A stretch of DNA of 64,000 nucleotides from Aurifilum marmelostoma (lineage: Eukaryota > Ascomycota > Sordariomycetes > Diaporthales > Cryphonectriaceae). Under the pieces are notes generated by a model, which was given only the letters and a program-made list of their open reading frames with translations, was not told the origin of the DNA and searched no databases. Positions 34,390 through 46,285 of this stretch are shown piece by piece. The first letter of the stretch is position 1. The number at the start of each line of letters is the position of its first letter. The DNA lies in the NCBI GenBank assembly GCA_027559495.1, contig JAMXSV010000008.1, positions 2,108,001-2,172,000 of the forward strand, written 5' to 3'. Both the position numbers and the translations under genes were made by a program.

Positions 34390-36691
34390 TTTGGTATGCT
34401 TGTAAGTGGCTCTGAAACCGGCCTGAGTTCCTCTTTTCTGCAAATCTCACTTGGGACCTAAGAGCGTGGGACTGTATGCTTGTATACCTCTGGTGGGCGA
34501 CAATCTGGTATTGAGCCTGTTAAAGAGTGTTTATGATTATGATCCAGTCTCTTGGTAGCTTTCCTATAATAGCTTGACTTCAATAGGAGTTTGATGATGC
34601 CTTTTAGTCTCTTGATTCCAGACACATAGTTTATCCGATCCCTTGTAATCAATTAGCGAACCAGACGAACTCATCACACCCACTGAGATCTCTAGGGAAA
34701 GTTAATTGCAAGCAGCTCAGAGCCTCCCTTCACATATAGACAATAAAAAAAACTCGTCTTACATTTTAAGCTTATTTATCTGTAACCCTCTCCAGACGAC
34801 ATGGTAGCTCAAGTCGGTCTCAGAACACCCCTCTCGCATCTTAAAGCAAAACAATTGCTATCATTATATACCCGTGTGGTATCATTCATAGACTTGTTCT
34901 AGAAATTGGACACCATTTTTATCACTGTAGTCTGAGACACTCTCATGTTGAACACTCCCTTGGCCTTCTCCTTAACTGCCTGAGTAGGTTGCTCATCTTC
35001 AGATTCAGTCATGTTGCTGCCTTAACAAGAGGAAATTCTTCCGAGCGTTCCGAACCTGGTGGGATGTGGTGATGTAGATACCAGTAGAGCATCGCGAACC
35101 ATCATTGAAAAGAGGGCCAGTCATTGCTTCGGGACATCTCTAAGCCCTCAGAGCCCTTGGAGGTACGATCACTTGACGTGCACAACCAATACAGGGAGCC
35201 ACTTAGTCTCCTCTTGCAGATCAACACGGAATCGACATTGGTGGAGAATGATAATATACGCACTTGATGCATTGTGAAGGGATATCCGAAGGGATCTTGT
35301 CAGGGAGAAGAGGGTCAGGTTACCTTCTTGACTCCCCAATCAGGTAGGATATGGGAGGCCCAGATGACCAAAAGCCCAACGTGAAACACATCCGAAGCCC
35401 TGAGAAGGGCTTGAAGTTTTGTTGCGAGGAGGTAGAATGAGGCAGAATGCGGACTGAGTTGTGATATATTAATTAAGATAAAGAGGACCCAGCTATTGCT
35501 GAATGTCCTCGAAATAACCCCATCACCAAGATTGGTCGTGACCTCGGGAACCCTTCTGTATTCGAATATCGGCAGACTTCCCATACCTGCAATTTTCAGT
35601 CAAGATGTCTGATTCACACAACAAACAGTGCGTATCATGACCAAGTTTAGTAATGCCACTGGATATCAAGGATTCTCGAGGTTTGATGAGCTCAGAACTA
35701 ACCACTCTGCTGGCTGTTAGAAAGTCTTCTCAGACACAGAAGAGCACTCCAGCTGTGACAAAAGAGAATCTCAATCAACAACCCTCGATGAGTATGATGG
35801 AGCGGTTTGTAAACTATGATTCAGCCTATGAGAGGCTCAAGTTGGGCCTGGAGACTCCACATCGACCATATCCTCACACCTGGGAGGCCGATCTCCAAGC
35901 TCCGACGACTAGCCAGGCCAACAACCACAGCTTTGGAAAGCAGGACTTCCCAAACAAGCAGGTCAAATAGCATGAATTGGGATGAACCGAGAATTGGCTG
36001 TGGCAAGGCAGAAATGGAAGGTGATGAGAGCTGTGGAGGTGAATCTAACTGATGCTGTCAAAGTTTAGTCAACTGGTGTCAGCAAGAATACATGAATGGG
36101 TCACTGATATTTTTTTTTTCAAGTGCCTTCCATGTTATAATTCATAACAAGTTGGGTGATTATACAATGTTTCGTTGTATAAATGCTCAAGTCTTGCTGA
36201 TGTTACATGGATATGTATTGATGTTCCCTTGCTGTCATTTACTTCGACTGGTCATCAAGGGAGCCCATGTTCTGTAGAATGCATCATTGCATCAACTCTG
36301 GAACGAAATGCTAAGGTTTATGCTGTCTGTTGATACCGGCCAAACCCATTATACAGCCTGTGCACATGTTCATCTTCTCAGTAGCCCAGATCACTAATGG
36401 TTCCAGTGTAGGCTGCCCACTGAACCCTTGTGATGAGGCATGAGGCTCGCGGGCCGGCTCACAGCCACTTGCAACCTCGTGTCTCGGGCAGTTGTCATGG
36501 TAGCAAATGAGCTGGCGCCGATTGGCACGAGAGACCTGGCCAAGATAGACTTCCGATCGACAGCGGCCTGCGCCGATAGAGAACCCTGTGGCGGAGTGCA
36601 CGGGAACCAATTTCGAAGTCGGGACCGGGTCTGTAAAATCCCTACGAGTTGCCAAAAGGGAAAATGATATTCAGGGGATTATGTGCTCCGT

Positions 36692-36707
36692 CCCCCCCCC
36701 CCCCCCC
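36692..36707 (+). repeat. Poly-C run
   Basis: Sixteen consecutive C residues followed by GCGCGC. Length is likely unreliable in the assembly. Confidence 0.9.
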
Positions 36708-38454
36708 GCGCGCCTCCTCTCAGTTCTTGGCCTACGGGACTGACGGTGAGGGTTGATATAAGATGGATGATCTACACCTGCGGACATAGACTGGTCGCCC
36801 GTTCTGGTATAAGGTCGATCGAAGGTATCATGAGCTGCGCAGTGTGCAGGACCACGTCATTCCGCACATTAAGGTTGGCGGCCCGATCTAGAATGGGCTG
36901 GCGCCGGATCGGAGGGCGGCTCCTCTCTCTGAGATGTGCGCTGCAAGGGGCGTTTGGGGCCTGGGCCTGGACGACTAATGCTTGATGAATTAACGGTCAG
37001 CTAATTACTCTTATCTTGTCTCTCTTCTCTTCTGTATTAGTCAATGCTTGGCCAGGAGGAAAGGAATGGAGATGGAGGGTGGTATTTGAGCCAAGATATC
37101 GGGGCCGTCATGTATTTCCCTCCTGGTCCCCCTCTCTCTTCCTGCCTCTTCCACCTCTGCCGGGACCTGAGTTTGAGATCTGTCCTTCCTCCTTGTCGCC
37201 AAGAGCCCGGACGAGGTCCGTTCTGGGTGGGTTCTCCATGAGCAGGTGCAGATATTCCTGGTCAGTAAAGGGAAAACACAGACTCACGGGTAATACGGCA
37301 CGCTGGCAAGGTCAGTCCGTCTTGGGTGGGTGGGTGGTAGTCTCCAGGATGCCAAGAAAGGATAAGCCACGGGAATAAGACACTGTAACCTCAAGAGGGC
37401 TTTCTCCGCGGGCATAATCCGTCGTGGGTGTATCGCCCAGCCACACGGTTGAACGAGATGAGGTCCGAGGACATCCTGGCACGTACCGACAGCAGACCAC
37501 AGCACAGGCTGCACACCATTCGCCAGCTACCACTGGGGCCTCCCCTTGAGCAACCCCCCCTCCCCCCCCTTTTTTTTCTTTCCTTTCTCTTGATCCTGTG
37601 GACAGACGAAAGTGATAGTGGCTTGTATCATCGTACTAAGTTGTCACTATTGTTGCTTTTGTAAGATGCGCTAGGAAGGGCAACACGAGTCTGACACGGA
37701 AGTGCAGAGAGCGCCAGGGATTAGCAGGGTCTAGAAGTTCAGAAAGTCCATTCTGTGGCTGCATGGCTTTTTTTTTCTCTGGGCCTGCTGGGCTCCGAGG
37801 CAGTACGACGTCATCGGTTCCACCCACACCTTACACACCCTGCCACAATCCCAGCGCGGGCCCCGCTCTCACAATACACCCGAGCAAGATTATTGGCCAG
37901 AGGGGGGATTGCAGCCTCCTCCTGCTTGCCGTAAGTTCAGGGCAGAACACAGCACACAGGCGCACAGCGCACACAGCACACACAGCTGAAGAAACCCCAC
38001 TGGGACACGCCCTTCTTCTGTGCAGTCCTGCTTCTCCTCCCCCTCTCCTCAATGTCCAGGTGCATCGGAGTGTTTCACAGACTCCCGAATCTCATCTGGA
38101 CAGTAATATATCACGATATAGAGGCACGAGGTTTCTTTTTTCTTCTTCTTCTTCTTCTTTGATTTACCCCGGGAAAACTCTTCTATCAGTACTTTGGTCC
38201 TGTTAGAGGCATAAGTACGTATTTTGAAATACTGATGTCATACCATGCCGCCACATGAATCTTCTAGAACCTGGCTGGTCTCACTCGGCATTCAGCAGAA
38301 GAAAAAGGAAGAGAACACAGTGAAAAACGAGAGAGGAGAAGGGGATGTACAGCAGAGAAAGCATGAACAGCAAAAAAAAAAGACAATTGAACGTTACGAA
38401 CCCCCTCCCGTCCTTGTGCGGTCAGCTCATAACTCCCTCCTCCCCATCGCTTGA

Positions 38455-38497
38455 TATGTGTGTGTCTGTATGTGTGTGGGCGCGCGCGTGTGTGTGC
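38455..38497. repeat. Second (TG)n(CG)n(TG)n repeat
   Basis: TG dinucleotides, then GCGCGCGCG, then TG again, very like the repeat in the mrpl22 intron. It lies in the intergenic region upstream of prp24. Confidence 0.85.
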
Positions 38498-39151
38498 CTT
38501 TCTGCGCGAGTACGGATTAATTGGGCCCGGGCACAAGCTCGGTGACGGCTTCCGAGCTGACTGGCCCATTACTGTACAGCCCAATTCCATTACAGGCCCG
38601 GGTGGGCAGTGTGGGTGGGCACTGGGAGTGGCCGCGACAGGCAGTTTCAGTTGACAGCATCAGCGACAGTGCCAGGCAGCCAGGCTTGCCAGGGTACAGT
38701 GCAGTGCTTGGTAGTGGCATCTGGGGTGTTTTAGCGTGCCCTACGGTCGTACCCAGGCGCGCTAGGTATGGTCCTGGGGAATCCCTACAGCCTTTATCCG
38801 ACCCTGCCTCAAAGTTCAGTTCCCGGGTCCAAGGTCCCTCTCTTTCTTTGTCGGCCACAGAGACAAGAGTCAGAGAGTCAGATTCAGTCAGAGTCGGCCG
38901 GTCACTTTGGTCGCGGTCTCCATCAACTACTCCTCGTATTCTTCCCCCCCCCTCTCACCCTTGGCACTGGGCACTTTTGTGTTGGGACTTTCTTTTGGTC
39001 CCATTCTCGCAGCGCTCCTTTCGAGAGACCCCTCCAACCCAGCACCCGCGTCCACCTTATCCTTCTCAGATGGTGCCATTTCTCCCAGCACCATCACCTT
39101 TGGTTTTCCTTTGCGACGTGGGAGAGGAGGATCAGGAAGAGAGGCCGCCGG

Positions 39152-39152
<1 letters not shown>

Positions 39153-39194
<42 letters not shown>

Positions 39195-39219
39195 CACCAC
39201 CACCACCACCATCATCATC
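39153..39219 (+). repeat. (CAG)n followed by (CAC/CAT)n trinucleotide repeat
   Basis: About fourteen CAG units run directly into about ten CAC and CAT units. In the frame of prp24 they would read poly-Gln then poly-His. They lie 350 bases upstream of the prp24 ATG, in an uninterrupted frame that has no ATG of its own, so they are probably leader sequence. Confidence 0.9.
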
Positions 39220-39572
39220 CCAAGGCTCCACCGACAACCGCACACCCGCTCCCGCAGGCTGAGGCTGAGAGCCAGACGCTAACCCGCGAGCGCCCCCCCA
39301 TCTTCCCTCGTCTCGTCTGCGCGCCGCCCGTCTTTGAGTCCAGGCGCGAGTGGGAGGTACGAGGCCAACCTTTCCTCCCGCCTACTATCGCCCACCGAGA
39401 TCGAACCTTGTCGCGTCCGCACGCACTCCTTGGGCCGGCTGGGCTGCGCGCGCAGGACAGCGGCGCGACAAGACTTTTTGCCGGCGTTCCGACGAACTCG
39501 AGCTCTGTGATCCGTCGGCCGTCGGGTTGCGCCATCCCTTGCGATCCGGCCAGCTGCTGCGCGGTCGCGACC

Positions 39573-42500
39573 ATGGCCAACAGCCACGCGCCACCCATCG
39601 GCGAGGACGCCTGGCTGAGCTTCATCGAGGAGGAGAGTCGCGTCCAGGGGAGGGGTCTCAACGGTCGGGTCGAGATCATCGAGCGCTACAAACAGGCCAT
39701 CAACGCCGAGTTTGGCAGCATCAGGTTATGGACGGCCTACTGCGAGTACTTTTGGTCCCTGTACCTCGAGTGCTACTCCCGCAACACCAACGGCCAGGGC
39801 CTGTCTCACGAGGAGAGGATGGTCGCCCGCGACCACTTTTCTCTCGATGCCGCCCTGAGCCTCTGGCAGCAGGGCTATGAGGCCACGCGGTACCGTCTGG
39901 GCGACAGCCACGAGCTGTGGAACAAGTGGATCTCGCTCGAGATGGATCTGCTGTCGACATCGCGGACTAACGAGGGCCTGCGACGCATCACCCATCTCTT
40001 CCGAAACCGTCTTCTCACCCCGCACAAGACCTGGGACGACACCTCCCAGATGTTTTCTACCTTCCTGTCCGAGTACAACCGGCCCGCCTACGAGAGCACG
40101 ATGCGAGAGATAACGACGTCTGCCCGAGACGCCCGCAAGATCTGGGATGACCGGGAGGCATTCGAGCTGAAGATCCTGAAGGCGCAGCACGAGGACAAGA
40201 CGGGAGAAGAGAAGGCCGCCATACTGGAGTATCTGGACTGGGAGATGAGGCAGAACAGGAAGGGCGCGAGCATGCAGGGGCTGCTGGTGGAGATCTGCCT
40301 AGGTCTCTTCTCCCGGGCCCTGACTGGCATGTTCTCAAGGGACGACCGTGTCTGGACCGACTTTGTCGTCTGGCTCTCGTCCCTGCATACCGTCGCGAGC
40401 ACGGGCCAGGCCAGCATCCCCGACCTGGGCCGCTTCCTGCCGAACCTGCTCGACACCCTGCAGCGTGCCGTCTCCCATTGTCCCTGGTCCGGCACGCTCT
40501 GGGCACGCTACATACTGGCCGCCGAGGAATCTGGCCTGTCTTACGATAACATCGAGCGCATCAAGCATGCTGCTACCGCCAGCGGCCAGCTCGACAGGGA
40601 CGGCATGACCGGGGTGATTGACATGTATGCTGCCTGGTGCGGTTTTCTGAAGCGTCGGGCTATGAACGCCAACGCGACAGACGAGGATTCCGACGTTGCC
40701 GAGATAGGCTTGACAGCGGCCCTAGAGGATGTCGACATATGGGGCCAGCGCCTCTACGGCAAGGATTACAAGGGCGATCCCAACTTTCGACTGCAGCGCA
40801 TCCACCTCCAGTACCTCACAGAGACGGGGGGCGCCATCGATGTCGCCCGCCAGTTCTGGAACGACCTGGCCAAGAAGTCCATCTACGCGGACAGTTATAA
40901 TTTCTGGCTCTCCTACTACATGTGGGAGATGGCAATCTTCTCGACGTACAAGGGAAGGAGTGTCAGGAGCCCGACGCCTGCCAACAAGGCCACCAAGCAG
41001 ATGCACATACCCAGCCTGGCCACCAATGTCCTCGCTCGCGCAGTCAACCGGTCGACGATCGACTGGCCCGAGAAGGTGTTCGAGGTCTACCTGCAACACT
41101 GCAACGACTACGAGCCACCAGAGACAGTGCGCCGCGCCAGTGACACCGTTCACAAGGGCACCAAGATGGTGGCGAAGCGCAGGCAAGAAGAGCAGGCGGC
41201 TGCCTACGAGGCGCAAATGGTCCAGTACCAGGAACAGAGCCAAGCAGCTGCAACCCAGGAGGGGACACAGGAGGGGACACAGGATGGGGACGAGGCGTCC
41301 TCTAGGAAGAGGGTACGCGACGACGACCCTGCCGAGGACGCCGATGGCTCCAGCAAGCGCGTCAAGTCGGAGACAGCAGCCGAGCAGCATCTGAAGCGGG
41401 ATCGAGAAAACACATCCATCTATGTGTCACACCTGCCGGGCGACGCCACGAAGACCAAGGTTCGACAATACTTCCGCGATTACGGCCACATCAAGAATAT
41501 CGACTACAAACACGAAGACGACGGCAAGTCAGCCGTGTGCCTAATCGAGTTCGACACCCCCGACCAGGCACAGTCTGCACTGCTGAGAAATGGCAAATAT
41601 TTTGGCCAGACTCAGATCACGGTCACCCCTGCCACGGGCGTGACCCTTTTCGTGACCAACTACCCCCCACATGCTGACGAGCAATACATCCGCAATCTGT
41701 TCAAGGGGTGCGGCGAGATATTCTCAATACGGTGGCCCAGCCTCAAGTTCAACACGCATCGGCGCTTCTGCTATGTCTCGTTCCGCAGCGCAGAGGCAGC
41801 CGCGAAGGCCACACAACTTGACGGCAAGATGTTGGAGGGCAAGTTCAAGCTAGGGGCCAAGTACTCCAACCCCGGCGCCAAAAAGCAGCGCGAGGGCGCA
41901 ATCGAGGAAGGCCGTGAGGTGCACGTGACTAGCGTGCCACAAGAAGCCACAGAGGCCGCTATCAAGGCCTTGTTCGAGAAATACGGGAAGGTGGAGCGTG
42001 TTCGCATACTCTCAGACATGGCGGGGAAGAGCCGAGGAAGCGCATTTGTCGCATTTGAGACCAAGGATCAGGCCGAGACCGCGATTGCGGAACTGGACAA
42101 GATCAAATTTCAGAACCAGATCCTGAGCGTGGAGAAGTCGAAGCCGGTCAACTTCAAGCCGGTCTCGAGAACCGCTCCATCAGCGTCACCGTCCCCTGCT
42201 CCGAGCGGTCCGCTCGACGAGGAGGGTGACGAGGTCATGCCGGACCGCGAGGACGGCAAGGGCAGGGCGAACCTGGGCGAACCTGGGCGGACATTTGCAA
42301 TCATGGGACTCCCCGACACGATGAACGACGCGCGCGTGCGGCTGTTAGTCGAGCCCCACGGACAGCTTTCGAAACTCACACTGCGACCAGACCACGGCGG
42401 TGCGATAGTCGAGTTTGCCGACGCTGCGACGGCCGGCAAAGCCCAGCTGTCTCTGGACGGCTTGGAGGTTGAAGGGCGAAGGCTCAAGACAGGATCCGTA

Positions 42501-42934
42501 GGCGCGTTATTCAAGGAGAAGGGCGAGACACGGGTCGACCGTGTCGATCAGAAGGTGCCGGCATCAGCGGCGGCCTCGGGCAAGAAGACCACCGCCATGA
42601 TGCCGCCGCCTTCGACAATGATCCGGCGACCGATGCTGGGGGCCAAGACGAAAGGCAGGGGGGCTTCACGGGTGTGATCAACAAGGCTAGCAAGACGGTT
42701 GACGAGGCCAGAAAGGAAGGCGAAACTTCAACTTCTGCTTCTTCAAAGCCAGCCGCCAACGGGGCCGAGCCTGCCCAGCCCGTGAAGAAAAGCAATGCCG
42801 ACTTCAGGGCGCTTCTGCTCAACAACCGAAAGAAGGATGAAAACAGCACGGAATCCAAGGACACAGAAACTGCAGGGGACAAGGGTGCCCGCAAGGCGGC
42901 AACGGCTGAGAATGGTGCAGCCGCTGAAGACTGA
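39573..42934 (+). CDS. prp24: U4/U6 snRNA annealing factor Prp24 (SART3-like), apparent frameshift near the 3' end
   Basis: Prp24/SART3 promotes U4/U6 snRNA pairing during spliceosome recycling in the nucleus. About 1120 residues in one exon. Residues 1-560 are HAT-type helical repeats (RLWTAYCEYFW, ELWNKWISLE, VWTDFVVWL). An acidic/basic linker follows, then four RRMs at roughly 613-685 (SIYVSHLPGDATK), 690-765 (LFVTNYPP), 778-855 (VHVTSVPQEAT) and 905-975 (FAIMGLPDTMN). The start is the ATG at 39573 in GACCATGG. The frame stops at 42677, but the conserved C-terminal LSm-binding motif SNADFRALLL (about residue 1073) sits one frame away. One extra G in the six-G run at 42658-42663 would join the two and end at 42934. 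This suggests a sequencing error rather than loss of the tail. Confidence 0.92.
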
Positions 42935-44728
42935 GTTGCACGGCAAAGCAACAAGCTAAGAAGTACTGTGCATCACTATGTATAATTCAATGTGGAATGA
43001 TTAGGACTTGCATGTGAGCATCTCCGCTTGTTTTAATGAAGATTAGGTCGGGAGAAAAGAGGGGGAGGGGAGGTTGGGATGTCACTGGTGTGTGTGTGTG
43101 TGACTCTAATCGCGTGGTGGGAGGAAGGGTAAGGCTGGCGAAACGGTGGTCCTATTGACTATACCCCCCGAATTTTGAAAAAGGAAAAAAAAAAAAAAAA
43201 AGTCATCAAAACATTTGGCATGTATTCCATCTTCTACATGTATGCAATGCAGTGACATGGCTAGGGAAGTTTGTACCGTGGGCTCCTGTCAGCCAGACTT
43301 CACTGCAACTGTGGAATACTAGCAGATTGTCTCTGTGACATGTCAGTATCGATAACCATATTTCTCAGCCTCATCTGTGGGGTTGTTGAACAAGAGCCTT
43401 TCAGCCTTGCATGACGCTGTTGACCCAAGTGGTTATTTTCTTTTCGAGAGAATTAGGCTGTCAATATCTATATGGCATATAATCAAAAGTATGGGTAGTG
43501 GCTGCGATCCATGGAGATGAAGAGGAAAACAACATCTTGCAGGGAGAGCAATGACAAGACCCCCAGGGATATATCTACATAGTACTTAGTACACCATCAG
43601 CTAATATATTGGTGCTTGGCAAAGCCAAGCACATCAAGTACTATTACTTAGATTTGTTTATATTCTCTCCACTATATTCTACCAGGTACATAGTAAGTAT
43701 GATGCATGCATCCAAGGACATGGGGCTGTTCAAGGGGTTGCAGTAACAAGGGGGCCCCCTGTCACCACCTCCCAGCTGACGGGGCTGTTTCGACCTCGGG
43801 ATAAACGAAGGTCAGGTGTTTGTCATCGGATGTTGGATGGAGAAGTCTCCTCCGTCTCTGATGAGAAGATCGAGATTAGACGGCAAGCCAGTGTGTTGAA
43901 AACAAAAGCAAATGCGTTTCACCATCTAGACAAGTGTCAACGGCCCACTCGGATATATTCACCAGCTGTTGAGTCTTGCGCAACACCAAAAGCCAGGAGC
44001 CCCGAGAAGAGAACGATGCAGAGACGTCGAAGTGCTTTGTCCCAAGTATTTCCCCCATCCCTTTGACAATTGCGCCCGGCTAATCTGGAGTTATTGCTTG
44101 TCCTCCAGCAGAACTGCTCACAGGAGGACTCGCTTAGTATTTAAACGTAATGACCGAGGCGTCTAGAACGACCAGTTTTTGGCTGTGAAAAGGCTCAAGG
44201 GGGGTTTTAGCCTCCTCTCGCAGTAAACAAGTCTCCACCAGACCGTCCAGCCGACGTTTCAAGTTAAACGCTCGCTAACGAGGTTAGGGACGAGGTTTCA
44301 AAACACGCCCGCCAAGTTGAATCATTTTAGGAAAAGGAAAGAAGAAGTAGAAGGAGGAGAAGGGGAAGAAAAAAAAAAAAAGGGTGACGATTCCACTTGA
44401 TTAATTTTTCCGCCACTCGCACAAGGCAGTCTAGATTGAACGGGCTGGATAACGGGTCAAGCCTCACCCCCTCCCCCATCCCCTTTCCCCTGAGATTCTG
44501 GGCACGATGGCAAGGTGGTCGCCGTCTCCTGGGGATCCTGTCATGGAGTGGCATGAATTCTGAATATAAGGTGAGTGCCTCCTGCGAAGAGGTGAGTTCT
44601 TCTGGAGGGCCTACTCGCAGGAGCCTTGGTCTCACCAATTCAACCACACACACACTCTCTCTATACACACCCACACTCTTTTCTTCTTCTTCTCTTCTTC
44701 CCCATCCTCTTTCACGCATCCATTCATT
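42935..44728. other. Intergenic with endoglucanase promoter
   Basis: 3' flank of prp24, AT-rich spacer and the upstream region of the GH5 gene. A TATA-like AATATAAG lies at 44563-44570. The word CTGGGG at 44529-44534 fits the SYGGRG carbon-repressor (CreA/Cre-1) consensus. CT-rich sequence and CACACACACTCTCTC precede the ATG. No other gene seen. Confidence 0.45.
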
Positions 44729-45961
44729 ATGCGTGTCTCTACTTCGGTGCTCGCGGCTGGTTTCGCGGCCTCTGCCCTGGCGGCCCCTGGAGCCCAGCGC
44801 CGGGACTGCAAGAGCAAGAGCTCCTCCTCCGCCGTGAGCCTCCCGGCCAGCTCGAGCGCTGCCCCCGTTGTGGCTGCCACGTCCAGCGCTGCTGCTGTTG
44901 CCGTCTCCTCGTCCAGCGCCGCTCCTGTTGCTGCCCCATCCTCCTCCTCCTCCTCCTCTGCGGCTGCCGTCTCCACCTCGAGCGCCACCGTCGTCTCCCA
45001 GGCGGCCAGCACCTCCAGCGCCAGCACCGGCGGCTTCAAGTTCTTTGGTGCCAGCGAGTCCGGCGCCGAGTTTGGCGAGGGCAACATCCCCGGGGTCTGG
45101 AACACGGACTACATCTTCCCCGACACGTCCGCGATCCAGACGCTCATCGACAACGGCATGAACATCTTCCGGATCCCCTTCCTCATGGAGCGCCTGGCGC
45201 AGGGCACCATGACGGCGGCGCTGGACGCCGACTACCTGGCCAACCTGACGAGCGTGGTGCAGTACATCACGGACGCGGGCAGCTACGCGGTGCTGGACCC
45301 GCACAACTACGCGCGCTACGACGGCAGCATCATCTCGTCGACCGACGACTTCGCGACCTTCTGGACCAACGTGGCCACCGAGTTCGCCGACAACGCCAAC
45401 GTCGTCTTCGACTGCAACAACGAGCCCCACGACATGACCACCGACACCCAGACCGCCGAGCTCATGCAGGCCTGCGTCTCGGCCATCCGCGCCGCCGGCG
45501 CCACCACCCAGTACATCTTTGTCGAGGGCACCTCGTACACGGGCGCCTGGACCTGGACCACCTCGGGCAACAGCGAGTACATGGCCAACATCACCGACAC
45601 CGTCGACGACCTGCTCGTCTACGAGATGCACCAGTACCTCGACAGCGACGGCTCCGGCACCTCGTCCACCTGCGTCAGCACCACCATCGGCCAGGAGCGC
45701 GTCGAGGCCGCCACCACCTGGCTCAAGGAGAACGGCAAGATCGGCATCATCGGCGAGTTCGCCGGCGGCGCCAACTCGGACTGCGAGACCGCCGTCACCG
45801 GCATGCTCGACTACCTCTCCGAGAACAGCGACGTCTGGCTGGGCGCCCTGTGGTGGGGCGCCGGCCCCTGGTGGGGTACTTACATCTACTCGTTTGAGCC
45901 TCCTTCGGGTACTGCCTATGTGGCCTACGAGAGCATCCTCTCCAAGTACTATCCTTCTTAA
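44729..45961 (+). CDS. Secreted glycoside hydrolase family 5 endoglucanase
   Basis: Cleaves beta-1,4-glucan chains outside the cell. The single-exon protein of 410 residues has a signal peptide (residues 1-18, MRVSTSVLAAGFAASALA) and a long Ser/Ala linker-like N-terminal region (about 25-105). No cysteine-rich cellulose-binding module precedes it. The GH5 catalytic domain starts at FKFFGASESGAEFG. The acid/base glutamate is E232 in FDCNNEPHD and the nucleophile E343 in GIIGEFAGG; YEMHQYLDSDGSG and LWWGAGPWWG complete the barrel. It resembles GH5 subfamily 5 enzymes such as Trichoderma Cel5A but without a CBM1. Codon use is extremely C-rich in third positions. The gene converges with L-rhamnose 1-dehydrogenase. 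Confidence 0.93.
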   Translation: MRVSTSVLAAGFAASALAAPGAQRRDCKSKSSSSAVSLPASSSAAPVVAATSSAAAVAVSSSSAAPVAAPSSSSSSSAAAVSTSSATVVSQAASTSSASTGGFKFFGASESGAEFGEGNIPGVWNTDYIFPDTSAIQTLIDNGMNIFRIPFLMERLAQGTMTAALDADYLANLTSVVQYITDAGSYAVLDPHNYARYDGSIISSTDDFATFWTNVATEFADNANVVFDCNNEPHDMTTDTQTAELMQACVSAIRAAGATTQYIFVEGTSYTGAWTWTTSGNSEYMANITDTVDDLLVYEMHQYLDSDGSGTSSTCVSTTIGQERVEAATTWLKENGKIGIIGEFAGGANSDCETAVTGMLDYLSENSDVWLGALWWGAGPWWGTYIYSFEPPSGTAYVAYESILSKYYPS

Positions 45962-46285
45962 AAAGGATGGGAAAGAGGGGCCGAGAGATGTAGATGACGG
46001 CACCAGCGTGCTCTTTTCCGAGCCCGGGGTTATTTTTCCAAAGGTTCTTTCGTAAATATTGTCATTGTCTCTATTTTTCTTCTTCTTTCTTGTACGTAAC
46101 AGATCTCAAGACAGATAGAAACGCCCTGCGTTATATATTGATCAAATTTTTTCCTCCCTTGAGGTGTCTTTTAAACTTTGAGCTCTACCACTATGTCTTC
46201 TTAAAAAAAAAAAGTTAATCCAAGAGGTACATGGCCCCCTTCCTTCCTCCCCCTCCCCGCCCTCTCTCTCTCTCCAGATTTACCA
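45962..46285. other. Convergent 3' ends of GH5 and LRA1
   Basis: 324 bases of CT-rich and AT-rich sequence that must hold both 3' untranslated regions. No gene. Confidence 0.6.

Larger units (their letters stand above)
34390..38906. other. Long intergenic tract, first part AT-rich
   Basis: From about 34400 to 36350 the sequence is visibly AT-rich with many short frames and no motifs. From 36400 on it becomes GC-rich with homopolymers (16 C at 36692-36707, mixed C/T at 37551-37577) and CA-rich words near 37950. Nothing supports a gene. The last few hundred bases probably form the upstream region of prp24. Confidence 0.4.

Noticed and set aside
44327..46003. 558-codon minus-strand frame across the GH5 gene
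   Set aside because: It is the antisense shadow of the C-rich GH5 coding sequence; the product is Gly/Val/Arg-rich without a domain.
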